Positions 36,617 to 45,524 of a DNA stretch of 64,000 nucleotides are shown here, one piece after another. The notes under the pieces were generated by a model. That model was not told where the DNA came from and did no database searches. It saw only the letters and a program-made list of their open reading frames with translations. Location: assembly GCA_963974715.1 (NCBI GenBank), contig CAXBDK010000008.1, positions 62,001-126,000 on the forward strand. Direction: 5' to 3'. The stretch's first letter is position 1. Each line of letters opens with the position of its first letter. This stretch comes from Sediminicola sp963974715. GTDB lineage: Bacteria; Bacteroidota; Bacteroidia; Flavobacteriales; Flavobacteriaceae. The translations under genes and the position numbers were made by a program.

Positions 36617-39382
36617 CTACTTAAAGGTTATCAGAAAATTCGAGATGTTCTGGGAGCTGTCTATCGATAACTTTTTTCGGAGCCGATACCGATGTATTTC
36701 CACCCCCCGTGTGGAAATACCCATTAAGGGCGCTATTTCCTTGGAGGAAAGGTTCATTTTCAGATAGGCACAGAGTTTTAGGTCTTTTGGGGTAAGATCT
36801 GGGAATTGCAGCAATAATTTCTCGAAGAAATCCTCGTGCAGCTCTTTAAAATTGACCTCGAACTTTTTCCAATCATCATCATCGTTTATGGAACTATCCA
36901 ATTTTTTTATAAATGACCTATAACGCTGCTGATTGGAAAATTTTTCCTTGTTGACCAATAACATATTCTTAAGTTCCAAGATCAGTTCGTTCTTTTTTGC
37001 CACGTTCATGGTGGTTCCCGTCAATTCCTTTTGTTTGTCCTTTATTTCCTTGGCCAACTTTTCCTTTTCAAGTGCCCGCAATTTTTCTTCCTGTTGTAAT
37101 TGCATGGACAATAACAGCCTGTCGTGATGACGTTGAAGCTTACGCCTGTTGTAGACCCTGATCAACCAAAGGGTGACCAATAACATGGCTATATAGACCG
37201 CTGTCATCACCCTTGAAAAGTACCATGGGGGCGAAATCTCGAACCTTATCCGTAATGGTTCCGATTTTTGGTTATTGATATCCAAAGTGGATACAAAAAG
37301 ATCATATCGACCAAAAGGCAGGTTTTGGAATGCCAATGTCCCGCTTTCACTATGTGCGGATTCCTGTTCTGCACCCTTTAGTTCATAGTAAAACCTAGGT
37401 TCGGCAAGCATTGGGGCGGCTACCTGTATTTCTATATCCCTTGAATGTTTGAACTTTACCTCTATCGGCATTTCCAAAATATCACGGACTTCTAGGGCAT
37501 CCCTAAAAAAACCCAGCTTCGGCATGGGAACCGATCTATCCGTGGCGTTTCCAAGAAGTTGCGGCAGGTTGATTTTAGCAAAACCGTCACTTAAGGTAAA
37601 GAAATAGATCGAATCGTTGGATTTGACCACATTTTCGGCATCGGGAACCAGTCGTTTCACCATTTGATTGCCCGTAATGGTCATATGTACATCGTTTAGA
37701 TCGGTATACGTAATTTCTTTGGTGCCCTCATTGTCAATAAACCAGTAATGATCATCCCCATAATGCACCAATTCTTTGGTAGTAAAAGCATCAAATTCCT
37801 TAAAGGGAACGATTTTTTGGGCAATGGGATCGTATTTATACCAGCGTCCCCCGCTCTGTATCACGATCTGATTTTTAATGTTGTACAATTTTACATTGTA
37901 TTTATTTGGAATATCCATTGTTGGGAACTGCTCTATGCTTCCTTCTTTTACCGATTTCAGTCCGTCTTCCAGTGCTATCCTAAAAAACCCTTTGTAGGGA
38001 TGGGCCGCCCAAATAACGGTTGGACTTTCAAAACATAGTTGTTTTATGGGAAAATCAAGACCGGATATTCGAAAGACTTCCCACTTGCCCTGAGGGGTTT
38101 TTACATACGTGGATAATCCATTATAGGTACCCTGTATGTAGGTGTCCATTTTTTCAGGGACCTTTACGATCTGGTAACCGCCCGAATAGTTGGAAATTTC
38201 CCGCCATTCTTGAAGATCAACGGAATATGTACCGGTATTGTGGCCACAAAAAAGCATGTCATCTATAACCTCAAGATCCCATACATGTCCCTGCGAACCG
38301 TTGACGAACCGTAATTCATTATCCTTAAAATAATAGACCCCCGTATTACTGCCAAGGTACAGGATACCTTTGTGCACCGCCAGATCATATACGGTTCCCA
38401 CCGTTCCCGTATAATCCGTAAAATAAGTGACCGGAGCATTCAACTGTATACGGTCCAGCCCATTGTCCATTCCTATCCAAAGCTGATCTTTAAATTGTTG
38501 CATGGCCAGGACCGTATTGTTCTGCAGGCCCGTCGCCTTGTTTATGCGGTCTATTCCCCCCGTCCTTGGGTCATAGAGGTATACCCCGTTCTTAATGGTC
38601 CCAAAACCGATCTTCCCATTGGACAGTGCCACCATTTTATTGAGCTGGTGCAGCCGCAGCTCGGGTTGCAGGGCAGCTCCCCATTGCTCCAAATTTCCGT
38701 TTCCTTTCCATAAATAGAAGCCATTGAGCTTGGTCCCGATCAAGAGTCCCCCCTTGGTGGTCACCATGTCCACTACGGAAGCGGTTTTTAATAGTTCCAG
38801 GTTTTTGATGGACTTCGGCACCTCTCCGTAAAGCTCAAAAAGCCCTACATCATTTCCAGCCACTAGAAGCCGTTCCTGGAAGACGACTACGTTCGTAACG
38901 ACAAAACCGGGGTCTATTACCCTGATTCCTCCATTGCCATATATATAAATACGCGAGAAAGACCTAAAAACAATTTCATTTCCATAGGGAACAATCTGCC
39001 AGAATTCCTCGCTGTTGAACTCATGGTCCCTTATAAGGTGCGTAAGGGAAGTATATTCGAGCCCTCCCAGGGCACTCTTGGCCCAGTAGCCAAACTCCTC
39101 ATAGGAACCTGTATATATACGGTCCCCCACGTGGGCCACAGATCGCACGATGGTATTATTGGGAAGTTTGTACAGCACCCATTGTTCCCCGTTAAAATGT
39201 AGCAATCCCTTATTATTGGCCACAAATAGCTCTCCGTGGGCATTGATCGTCAACCCCCAATTCTGACTGGCGGCATTGTATTCAAAGATAGGGTAGTTCT
39301 GGATAGGGGGAAGCAGTTGTTGGCCCCAACCCAAAAGTGGCAATAGCAGAAGAAAAAAAAGAAACCTAATCCGTACCGTCAT
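36617..39382 (-). CDS. Transmembrane propeller/Y_Y_Y/HTH PUL regulator
   Basis: ATG 39382 (MTVRIRFLFFLLLLPLLGWGQQ) gives a signal peptide. The long periplasmic part (about 22-660) has propeller repeats of the two-component-regulator type, followed by a Y_Y_Y-like Ig domain (FYYELKGAEQ, LPFGRYDLFVSTLDINNQKSEP). One helix (VYIAMLLVTLWLIRVYN), a coiled coil rich in Glu/Lys and a C-terminal LuxR-type HTH (LTPKDLKLCAYLKMNLSSKEIAPLMGISTRGVEIHRYRLRKKL is the region) follow. No kinase or receiver domain is present, so sensing and DNA binding are in one membrane protein. Upstream of susC on the same strand. Confidence 0.88.
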   Translation of the reverse strand: MTVRIRFLFFLLLLPLLGWGQQLLPPIQNYPIFEYNAASQNWGLTINAHGELFVANNKGLLHFNGEQWVLYKLPNNTIVRSVAHVGDRIYTGSYEEFGYWAKSALGGLEYTSLTHLIRDHEFNSEEFWQIVPYGNEIVFRSFSRIYIYGNGGIRVIDPGFVVTNVVVFQERLLVAGNDVGLFELYGEVPKSIKNLELLKTASVVDMVTTKGGLLIGTKLNGFYLWKGNGNLEQWGAALQPELRLHQLNKMVALSNGKIGFGTIKNGVYLYDPRTGGIDRINKATGLQNNTVLAMQQFKDQLWIGMDNGLDRIQLNAPVTYFTDYTGTVGTVYDLAVHKGILYLGSNTGVYYFKDNELRFVNGSQGHVWDLEVIDDMLFCGHNTGTYSVDLQEWREISNYSGGYQIVKVPEKMDTYIQGTYNGLSTYVKTPQGKWEVFRISGLDFPIKQLCFESPTVIWAAHPYKGFFRIALEDGLKSVKEGSIEQFPTMDIPNKYNVKLYNIKNQIVIQSGGRWYKYDPIAQKIVPFKEFDAFTTKELVHYGDDHYWFIDNEGTKEITYTDLNDVHMTITGNQMVKRLVPDAENVVKSNDSIYFFTLSDGFAKINLPQLLGNATDRSVPMPKLGFFRDALEVRDILEMPIEVKFKHSRDIEIQVAAPMLAEPRFYYELKGAEQESAHSESGTLAFQNLPFGRYDLFVSTLDINNQKSEPLRIRFEISPPWYFSRVMTAVYIAMLLVTLWLIRVYNRRKLQRHHDRLLLSMQLQQEEKLRALEKEKLAKEIKDKQKELTGTTMNVAKKNELILELKNMLLVNKEKFSNQQRYRSFIKKLDSSINDDDDWKKFEVNFKELHEDFFEKLLLQFPDLTPKDLKLCAYLKMNLSSKEIAPLMGISTRGVEIHRYRLRKKLSIDSSQNISNFLITFK

Positions 39383-39689
39383 TTTGCGTTCCGTTTCAAT
39401 CCGCACCAAAACTGGTTACCGATGCTTGCTCTATTTATCAGCTTAAAGATACGATAAGCAATTGGTTGTTTTAATGCTGCAATATAACCCATATTGGCAA
39501 TTTTCGGTATATTTGAAGGAAGTGGATATTGGTTTTTGGGGTAGGGCCATTTAATGCCGACCTTTTCATGATGGGCAAGCTGGCGGTTATCCGATCCCGA
39601 GCAAATTCGATGGTTATTTAATATAAAAACAAATAATTTTTTCCCCGCCAACATCGGAGAATTAGAATTTCACTTAACAAATCAACAAC
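39383..39689. other. Non-coding stretch between PUL regulator and lipoprotein gene
   Basis: Holds the presumed promoters of the divergent regulator and lipoprotein genes. A 91-aa minus-strand frame covers most of it (39379-39654) but overlaps the regulator start, lacks any motif and is not supported. Confidence 0.4.
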
Positions 39690-39797
39690 AGAGGAGCAGG
39701 CTTGCGAGGGATATGGAGTGTAGCTAAAATATCATTTTACACAGCGGGAGGAGCCCAAAAAATCTCACTTAGTGGATCAAAAATTTCAGATATGGGA
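39690..39797. repeat. Intergenic repeat, copy A
   Basis: About 105 nt similar to 57380-57482. Shared core: AGCTAAAATATCAT (39722-39735, identical), GCG...GAGCC, and ATCnCACTTAGTnGAT with two differences, then CAG-n4/5-GGGA. It covers the leader of the downstream lipoprotein gene up to its start codon. Confidence 0.65.
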
Positions 39798-40604
39798 AAT
39801 TGTTTATGGAGGATATTACTACTGGTATCGACCCTTTTTCTAAGCTGCGCCGAAAAAAACCCCAAGACCCCAGATGTTCCAGTTCCATCCTTAGGGTCTA
39901 CCGTTGAAATCGATCACGATTCAATATTTAATGATAAGGGAGAACGTATCATTTTCAAGGCTAGCGGCAACGAACCCTTTTGGGGAGTGGAAATAAGCGA
40001 AAAAAGTATGATGTTCACCTCTTTAATGGAAGGCCTGGAATCTTTTAATGCCCCTTATCGGTCGCCCATACGGGCCATGGATGCCAATATCAAGACCTAT
40101 ATTTCCGAACAAGGTCCGCATAGCATGGGAATAATGGTAGAACAGCTGCGATGTGTGGATGACATGTCGGGAAGGGAGTCTTCCTATCGGGTAGAAGTGC
40201 GTATTAGGGAAAAAGATGATAGGGAAGGTATTACGTTCAGTGGTTGCGGGAACTATAGAACGGATTATCGACTTAATGACCTTTGGATTTTGGAAGAAAT
40301 GCAAGGGAAAAAGATAAAAATGGAAAATTTCCAAAAGGATCTGCCCTATATGGAAATCAATAGCTCCGAAAACACCTTAATGGGTCATGCGGGCTGCAAC
40401 CGTATGCAGGGAAAGATATTTAGCGAGGGCCCGTTGCTACGTTTTTCACAAATTTCCCTAACGCGCATGGTGTGCGGAATGGACAATCAAGAAGCGGAAT
40501 TCCTGAAGTACCTACGGTCCTCCACTACATACTCCATTGAAAACAACCGTTTATCCTTGGAAAACCCTGATGGTATTGCCTTGGTATTTAAAAAGGTGGA
40601 CTGA
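39792..40604 (+). CDS. Lipoprotein with COG3650-like and META domains
   Basis: ATG 39792 starts MGNCLWRILLLVSTLFLSCAEK, a lipobox with Cys19; an upstream in-frame stretch to 39702 is rejected. Residues about 45-165 resemble COG3650-type domains (FKASGNEPFWGVEISE, CVDDMSGRESSYRVEVRI, FSGCGNY). Residues about 170-268 resemble a META/HslJ domain (LNDLWILEEMQGK, MGHAGCNRMQG, ISLTRMVCGMDNQEAEFLKYL). Such proteins sit in the cell envelope and are linked to stress or motility phenotypes elsewhere. The start codon lies inside intergenic repeat copy A. Confidence 0.85.
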   Translation: MGNCLWRILLLVSTLFLSCAEKNPKTPDVPVPSLGSTVEIDHDSIFNDKGERIIFKASGNEPFWGVEISEKSMMFTSLMEGLESFNAPYRSPIRAMDANIKTYISEQGPHSMGIMVEQLRCVDDMSGRESSYRVEVRIREKDDREGITFSGCGNYRTDYRLNDLWILEEMQGKKIKMENFQKDLPYMEINSSENTLMGHAGCNRMQGKIFSEGPLLRFSQISLTRMVCGMDNQEAEFLKYLRSSTTYSIENNRLSLENPDGIALVFKKVD

Positions 40605-40687
40605 AAGTATTTGGAAGGGCCAAAAATTCCTAAGTCCCCAATAACGGAAATTGTTTTTCCCCAGATGGACAACCCTCCAAACGATAC

Positions 40688-40795
40688 TTATTTTCCCATT
40701 TTAAGGGTGCGTCTAAGGGCCTTGTGCGCATTAAATACTTTATAAACCAAAACGATCATCAATACCAACCATCCAAAAAATAAAATATAGACCAT
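40688..40795 (-). CDS. Possible 35-aa single-helix membrane protein
   Basis: ATG 40795 to TAA 40688 encodes MVYILFFGWLVLMIVLVYKVF followed by a basic tail (NAHKALRRTLKMGK). One membrane helix followed by positive charges is a common form of real small membrane proteins. It is below normal length cut-offs. No family recognised. Confidence 0.45.
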   Translation of the reverse strand: MVYILFFGWLVLMIVLVYKVFNAHKALRRTLKMGK

Positions 40796-41050
40796 AATTA
40801 CATCGACTTAAAGATTGGCACCCCATTTATTTTGTCATCTTTTCCATGTGTCCGCAAGGAGTACAGGGATAGATTCAAATTGGGGATAAAGATATTACAT
40901 AGGTAGGTCATTTCCTACACTTTGTTAATTTTTTCTTAAGGTAATTTTGAGGCCGTTTTTATACCCATTTTCCTATCAAGAATTGAAAATTTTAAATCAC
41001 TTCAGTATTCCCCGAATATACGACAACCATAACGGCCATCGATGTCCGAT
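40796..41050. other. Intergenic stretch upstream of the small ORF
   Basis: AT-rich, with a TTTG...TAATTTTG pair on the plus strand near 40921-40949 that looks like a weak promoter but has no plus-strand gene downstream. Nothing else seen. Confidence 0.3.
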
Positions 41051-42325
41051 TTAAAGTTTCAGCACCTTATCTTCCAGCAAAGGACCCAATTGAAAACGTG
41101 AACGTAGGAGATCTTTTTTCAATTGTTTTACCTTAACACTGTCGCCATTTGCCTTGAATATTTCAGCGGTATGGTATAATACTACAGGTTCAAATGATCT
41201 TTTGTGCACATATTGTTCCACTACCTGTAAGGCTTGGGTCTTTTTCCCCATTTTGAGATAGGTATAGGCCAAAAGACCGTATGAACGGGGGGTGGGCCTT
41301 TTTGCCACTTCCCTTTTTGCCAATTTAAAGGCACGCTCGTATTGTTCGGTACGCTCCACGTATAGGTCCACATTATATACATTGTACATATCACCATAAT
41401 AGGGATTCTGTACGGCCATATAATATTCGTCCAAATTGTACAAACTGGTTATCTCGTCTTTTTCAAATGCGGCAATTTCCGCTTTAAGAAGGTAATAATC
41501 AGGTGCTTGATAGGTCTTGGTCACGGAATCCATAATCCGCATCGCCTCCTTTGGATTCTTTTCAAAGGAAAAGACGATCCATGCGATCCCCTTTTTTGCA
41601 TGGGCATTTCTTGGGTCTAGCTGCAGGGCTTTTAAATAGTGTTTGTAAGATCTTTCAATTTGTCCGAAACGTCCGTAATAATCGGCCAACAGGGTATAGG
41701 ACCACAATATCAGACCGGTATTTCTCGTAGCTTCGGCCTTCCCCGTTGCTTTTTCCATATGTTTAAGTGCCGCTCGCAGATCCCCATTATGGACTTTCCA
41801 TTTGGCCATTCGAACGAGGTAATCAAATCCGTTGCTGTTTCCGATACTGTCCAAATAATCCCGTGCCGTCCTAAAGTTGCCCAGTTCCATATGTACGTCA
41901 AAAAACAGGGCGTGGGTTTTTTCTACCCCACCCCCAATCTTGCGGGCAGCACAGGTAAGTTGCAATGCCTCCGAAAATCGATGTTGGGCAAGATAGTTCC
42001 TGGCGAGTGCCCTTTGATAACCGGCCTTCCCTATCTGTGCTATCTGGCTGGCTTTGGACAGGGCCTTTTCCGCTTTTATCAGGTACTGTATATCACCCGT
42101 TTGTTTAAAATAACGGGTATATTCGCTGGCAACCACCCCAAAACTTCCCAGCTCCAAACTATCCGGGCCAATTTTGGAATTCCATCGCTTAAAATATTCC
42201 GAACCTGTTTCCAACGGATGTGACACCAAGAACATATTATAATCTTGGGGGTCTGTAATGGATGGTCGACCATCCCCGCAGGAAACCGTTATTGCCAAAA
42301 CGATCATCAAAACGATATATCTCAT
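41051..42325 (-). CDS. TPR-repeat lipoprotein
   Basis: ATG 42325 (MRYIVLMIVLAITVSCGDGRPS) gives a lipobox with Cys16; a longer frame to 42382 is rejected. About 425 aa made almost wholly of helical repeats: YLIKAEKALSKASQIAQ, ALARNYLAQHRFSEALQL, ILWSYTLLADYYGRFGQIERSYKHYLKALQLDPRNAHA, YGLLAYTYLKMGKKTQALQVV. These are tetratricopeptide repeats for protein-protein contact. Function cannot be stated; neighbours give no clear pathway. Confidence 0.85.
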   Translation of the reverse strand: MRYIVLMIVLAITVSCGDGRPSITDPQDYNMFLVSHPLETGSEYFKRWNSKIGPDSLELGSFGVVASEYTRYFKQTGDIQYLIKAEKALSKASQIAQIGKAGYQRALARNYLAQHRFSEALQLTCAARKIGGGVEKTHALFFDVHMELGNFRTARDYLDSIGNSNGFDYLVRMAKWKVHNGDLRAALKHMEKATGKAEATRNTGLILWSYTLLADYYGRFGQIERSYKHYLKALQLDPRNAHAKKGIAWIVFSFEKNPKEAMRIMDSVTKTYQAPDYYLLKAEIAAFEKDEITSLYNLDEYYMAVQNPYYGDMYNVYNVDLYVERTEQYERAFKLAKREVAKRPTPRSYGLLAYTYLKMGKKTQALQVVEQYVHKRSFEPVVLYHTAEIFKANGDSVKVKQLKKDLLRSRFQLGPLLEDKVLKL

Positions 42326-42440
42326 AATTTGCAGTTCATATAAAGGGTCCGTACAAAAGTTGAACATAGCCATGTCGTTCATGGCAATCTGTTAAAGATC
42401 CTGTTATCAAAATCATAATTTTCCATCGGCGATCATTACC

Positions 42441-42480
42441 CGCCCCATCCTCACCCTGACCATAGGATGGGGCGTTTCTT
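42441..42480 (+). terminator. Plus-strand terminator with no gene before it
   Basis: An 11-bp perfect stem (CGCCCCATCCT / AGGATGGGGCG, loop of 12) is followed by TTTCTTTAATT. The only plus-strand gene upstream ends at 40604, so it may end a short RNA or act as an attenuator in the leader of the LETM1-related gene. Confidence 0.6.
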
Positions 42481-42718
42481 TAATTACGAAAAAACAGGTG
42501 TGGAGGTTCAGTTTGGAAGCGCTTTTTGGCCATACCAAAAGTATGGTACAAAGCGCAATCCAATGTAAAGTCGGTAATTTTGCGTTACTTTGTGCTGTTA
42601 AAGTCTCGGTGAAAGTTTGCGGGATATTTGGCGGAACAACAAGAAACACTTTGATGCGGGCCCGCCCTGGATGGCTTGGAGCATCATGGATATCACTCAA
42701 TGAGCAAACCAATTTTCA

Positions 42719-43906
42719 ATGAACCCATCAGCCGCAGGTTGGATCGATAAATTTGGCTCCATTGTAAAAGAAGGAGCTCAACCTTACACAAGCTTTGACA
42801 ACCTTTACAACGATTTAAAGACTACCGGTCTTATCTACGGAATAAATATTTCCGTCCCTGTATTCATCCAATCCGAACTGCGATTGACGGAAGATGAAAA
42901 TGCCAAGATAAACCTGCTCACCGCTTTTTATTATACTTATCGACTGGAAGCTAGGGATGCAGATTTTAAAGGGTTTGTGGAGGCTATCTTTAAATTTTAC
43001 ACCTTGTTGGAAATAGGCCAGATCTCATTTTTGGACAAAATCCTGAGCGGTAAAAAAACGTCCTCGCAGTTGGAGAAACTTATCGAGTCCAGAATCTATC
43101 TTGAAGGCAATTTTATCAGTAAGACCTTCAATAGTTCCATCACCAATTCATTGTTGTTCATTGATGTGCTCACCTTTAAAAATTACTTGGCGGAGCAGTC
43201 CAATTGCAGGGAACATGCCCAAAAGTTGGAGCGGACCACGATCAATTTGACCTACCATGCCCTAAACTCCAAAGAAAAAAGTAAAAAGGACGAAAAGTTG
43301 GCGCAGTTATTTGCGGCTTCCCTAACCTATACGGAAAGTCAGAAAGCGCTTTTTGACGGCAGTTATCGCGATGGGATGATCGACCACTTTTCCAAAGAGG
43401 AAAACCAATATTTTATGGATATTTCCTGTCTCACGGTCTGGGAAGACCATTCCTTGGAATACAAGGAATCCGAATTTATTTTCGGCATCGGTAAGGACTT
43501 GGGATTTGGGGAGGTACACATAGCAAAATGTTTGGAAGATGTGTATGAATTCTTTAAGGTCAATTCCCAAAAGATCCCCCATTTAAAACAGCTTAATCCC
43601 GCCCTGCAATTTTATGATAACATGGCCAAAGTAGTGGATAAACTTATTCTTAGAAACAGTAAAAGACTTCAAAAAGAGCTGTCCGAAAGTAAGGAACTGG
43701 TAGCATTGTTAAGTCGGTCAACCGTAAGGGACCTGACTACCGAAGAAAAGAAAAAGGTACAGAAATACCTATTGGACATTTTTAAGAGCATCCCCTCACT
43801 GGCCATTTTTTTATTGCCGGGCGGAGCGGTACTGCTTCCCATCTTTATTAAATTGATACCAAAATTATTGCCTTCCTCATTTGATGACAATAGGATCGAT
43901 CCATAG
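42719..43906 (+). CDS. LETM1-related protein
   Basis: 395 aa, no signal peptide. The first 300 residues are helical without a known motif. The C-terminal part, LLSRSTVRDLTTEEKKKVQKYLLDIFKSIPSLAIFLLPGG and then LLPIFIKLIPKLLPSSF, is the core of the LETM1 ribosome-binding/transmembrane region: a basic helix, one hydrophobic segment, and LP(K)xLPSxF. Bacteroidota proteins of this type have been named LETM1-related biofilm-associated proteins. Mitochondrial LETM1 is linked to K+/H+ or Ca2+/H+ exchange; a similar role here is not shown. The 390-bp leader holds hairpins at 42441 and 42530-42546 (CCATAC/GTATGG) and a TAATTTTG box at 42575. Confidence 0.85.
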   Translation: MNPSAAGWIDKFGSIVKEGAQPYTSFDNLYNDLKTTGLIYGINISVPVFIQSELRLTEDENAKINLLTAFYYTYRLEARDADFKGFVEAIFKFYTLLEIGQISFLDKILSGKKTSSQLEKLIESRIYLEGNFISKTFNSSITNSLLFIDVLTFKNYLAEQSNCREHAQKLERTTINLTYHALNSKEKSKKDEKLAQLFAASLTYTESQKALFDGSYRDGMIDHFSKEENQYFMDISCLTVWEDHSLEYKESEFIFGIGKDLGFGEVHIAKCLEDVYEFFKVNSQKIPHLKQLNPALQFYDNMAKVVDKLILRNSKRLQKELSESKELVALLSRSTVRDLTTEEKKKVQKYLLDIFKSIPSLAIFLLPGGAVLLPIFIKLIPKLLPSSFDDNRIDP

Positions 43907-43997
43907 GATGTATACATCCGAAAACCCTACTATAAGAAAATTCTATATTATGTATTTTTACTTCTCAAAAGTTTTATTTCCAATGAATTATAACAGT

Positions 43998-44753
43998 TTA
44001 TTCCAACCATAACTTAAAGTCTTTTACCCTTTCCCTGCTTACCACCACTTCTTGGTCGGGACCATGGTTCATCTTGATCTGCAGCCTTGAATTCGTATAG
44101 GAAATGATATCCTTTATGTGGTTTATATTGATATAGAACTTGCGACTTACCCTAAAGAACATTTTGGGTTCAAGTTCGGATTCCAGGTTCTCCAAAGTAG
44201 TATCCATTAAGTAGTTCCTACCCTCCGATGTTATGGCATAGGTACCTTTGTGCTCACTGTAAAAACACTCGATCTCATCGGCGTTTATAATCTTTAAGTG
44301 CTGTCCTACCCTAATGGTAAACCGCTTTTTGAATTCCCGTTCCAATGGGTTTACCAATAATTTTTTTATATCCTCGAAATCCAGTGCGATCGGCTTTCTG
44401 GATGGTTGAAGAAAGCGGTACTTTCCCACTGCTTTTTCCAACTCTTCATCATCAATGGGTTTTAATAAATAATCTATGCTGTTCAACTTGAAGGCCTGTA
44501 ATGCGTACTCATCATAGGCAGTTGTAAAGATAATGGCGGACCGTACATCGACTTTATCAAAAATCTCAAAGGAAAGACCATCGGATAGCTGTATATCCAA
44601 AAATATAAGGTCCGGATGCACATTGTTACGGAACCATTGTATCGATTCCTCCACCGAATGTAGGGTGGTGGCAATGGTAACATCCAAGGATGCCAATAAT
44701 CGACCCAGCCTTCTAGCTGCAGGTTTTTCGTCTTCAATAATGATAGCGTTCAT
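43998..44753 (-). CDS. LytTR-family response regulator
   Basis: 251 aa. Receiver domain 1-120: acidic pocket IIIEDEKPAARRL, phosphoacceptor Asp53 (LIFLDIQLSDG), TTAYDEYALQAF and LLKPI with the conserved Lys. LytTR DNA-binding domain about 150-250 (HLKIINADEIECFYSEHKGTY, FRVSRKFYININHI). It is encoded downstream of a LytS-type kinase and three 2TM genes on the same strand, which are its likely partners. It probably controls its own cluster; no direct-repeat LytTR site was found. Confidence 0.95.
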   Translation of the reverse strand: MNAIIIEDEKPAARRLGRLLASLDVTIATTLHSVEESIQWFRNNVHPDLIFLDIQLSDGLSFEIFDKVDVRSAIIFTTAYDEYALQAFKLNSIDYLLKPIDDEELEKAVGKYRFLQPSRKPIALDFEDIKKLLVNPLEREFKKRFTIRVGQHLKIINADEIECFYSEHKGTYAITSEGRNYLMDTTLENLESELEPKMFFRVSRKFYININHIKDIISYTNSRLQIKMNHGPDQEVVVSRERVKDFKLWLE

Positions 44754-44794
44754 AGTCCGATTTTATTCTCGCATAGGTTAAGGAACTTTAAAGT

Positions 44795-45103
44795 CTATTC
44801 TCGTCCCTGATCCCCTTCCATAAATTTCCGTATCTGTTTTTCTTCCCATTTTCGGTACCATAGACTGTTGGTACATGCCTGTGCGACCAAGCACAGCGAC
44901 CATATTCCAGACATGAAAAAAATATTAACATCTACCCAGTACAATGTATTGGGGTCATCACCAAGATCAATGGAGTCCCTAAAGCGGAAATACATGGCCA
45001 GCAGAGGCACGTTCACTATCAGGAACACGGCCATGTGGGCATAGAGTTCCTTTAATTTTCTTAAACGTTCCCTTGCACTAACATATGAATTTTGCGAAAC
45101 CAT
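44795..45103 (-). CDS. 2TM-domain protein 1
   Basis: 102 aa: ARERLRKLKELYAHM, two helices (about 22-40 and 58-78), then KWEEKQIRKFM. Start RERxxxLKxxY and end WEExxIRxxM are the 2TM family signature. It is the last 2TM gene before the response regulator (41-bp gap). Topology suggests both ends in the cytoplasm. Confidence 0.85.
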   Translation of the reverse strand: MVSQNSYVSARERLRKLKELYAHMAVFLIVNVPLLAMYFRFRDSIDLGDDPNTLYWVDVNIFFMSGIWSLCLVAQACTNSLWYRKWEEKQIRKFMEGDQGRE

Positions 45104-45174
45104 ACTATTTGTTTTAAGGACCTATGTTAGACAAAGATCCAATATATATCCATTTTAAATTATTGTGCCTATCG

Positions 45175-45501
45175 TTAGAATTTTCTGGATTCTTCCCTTT
45201 CCCTATCCATATATTTTCTGATCTGCCTTTCCTCCCATTCCTTTCCAAAAAGTGGATTGAAAGAGAACACCTTCATGGCGTGGAACAAGAGGCCAATGCC
45301 CCAAAAAAGCCATACCGCTACGGTCCCAAAATCAAAAAATGCCCGAGTAAATGTTTCGCCGTCCTGTAAGTTACGAATGATCTTGGTGCCCGAAATAAAT
45401 CCGTTTACCAATATATAAACGGTCAAATGTATATAAAACCCCTTTAGTTCCTCGATCTGTTTCTTTGCCCGTTGTTGTTTGTCCAAATAATTATGATCCA
45501 T
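45175..45501 (-). CDS. 2TM-domain protein 2
   Basis: ATG 45501 (MDHNYLDKQQRAKKQIEELKGFY) is preferred because it avoids overlap with the upstream gene; an in-frame Met at 45534 would overlap it. Two helices (about 22-42, 58-80), and end FGKEWEERQIRKYMDREREE. Same family as its neighbours. Confidence 0.85.
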   Translation of the reverse strand: MDHNYLDKQQRAKKQIEELKGFYIHLTVYILVNGFISGTKIIRNLQDGETFTRAFFDFGTVAVWLFWGIGLLFHAMKVFSFNPLFGKEWEERQIRKYMDREREESRKF

Positions 45502-45524
45502 GATTGTATGTATTTGTAGTTTGG

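Noticed and set aside
39379..39654. 91-aa minus-strand ORF upstream of the PUL regulator
   Set aside because: Overlaps the regulator start, has no motif, and composition is not convincing.
40921..40949. TTTG / TAATTTTG pair as a promoter
   Set aside because: Spacing of 17 is short and there is no plus-strand gene nearby; kept only as a remark.
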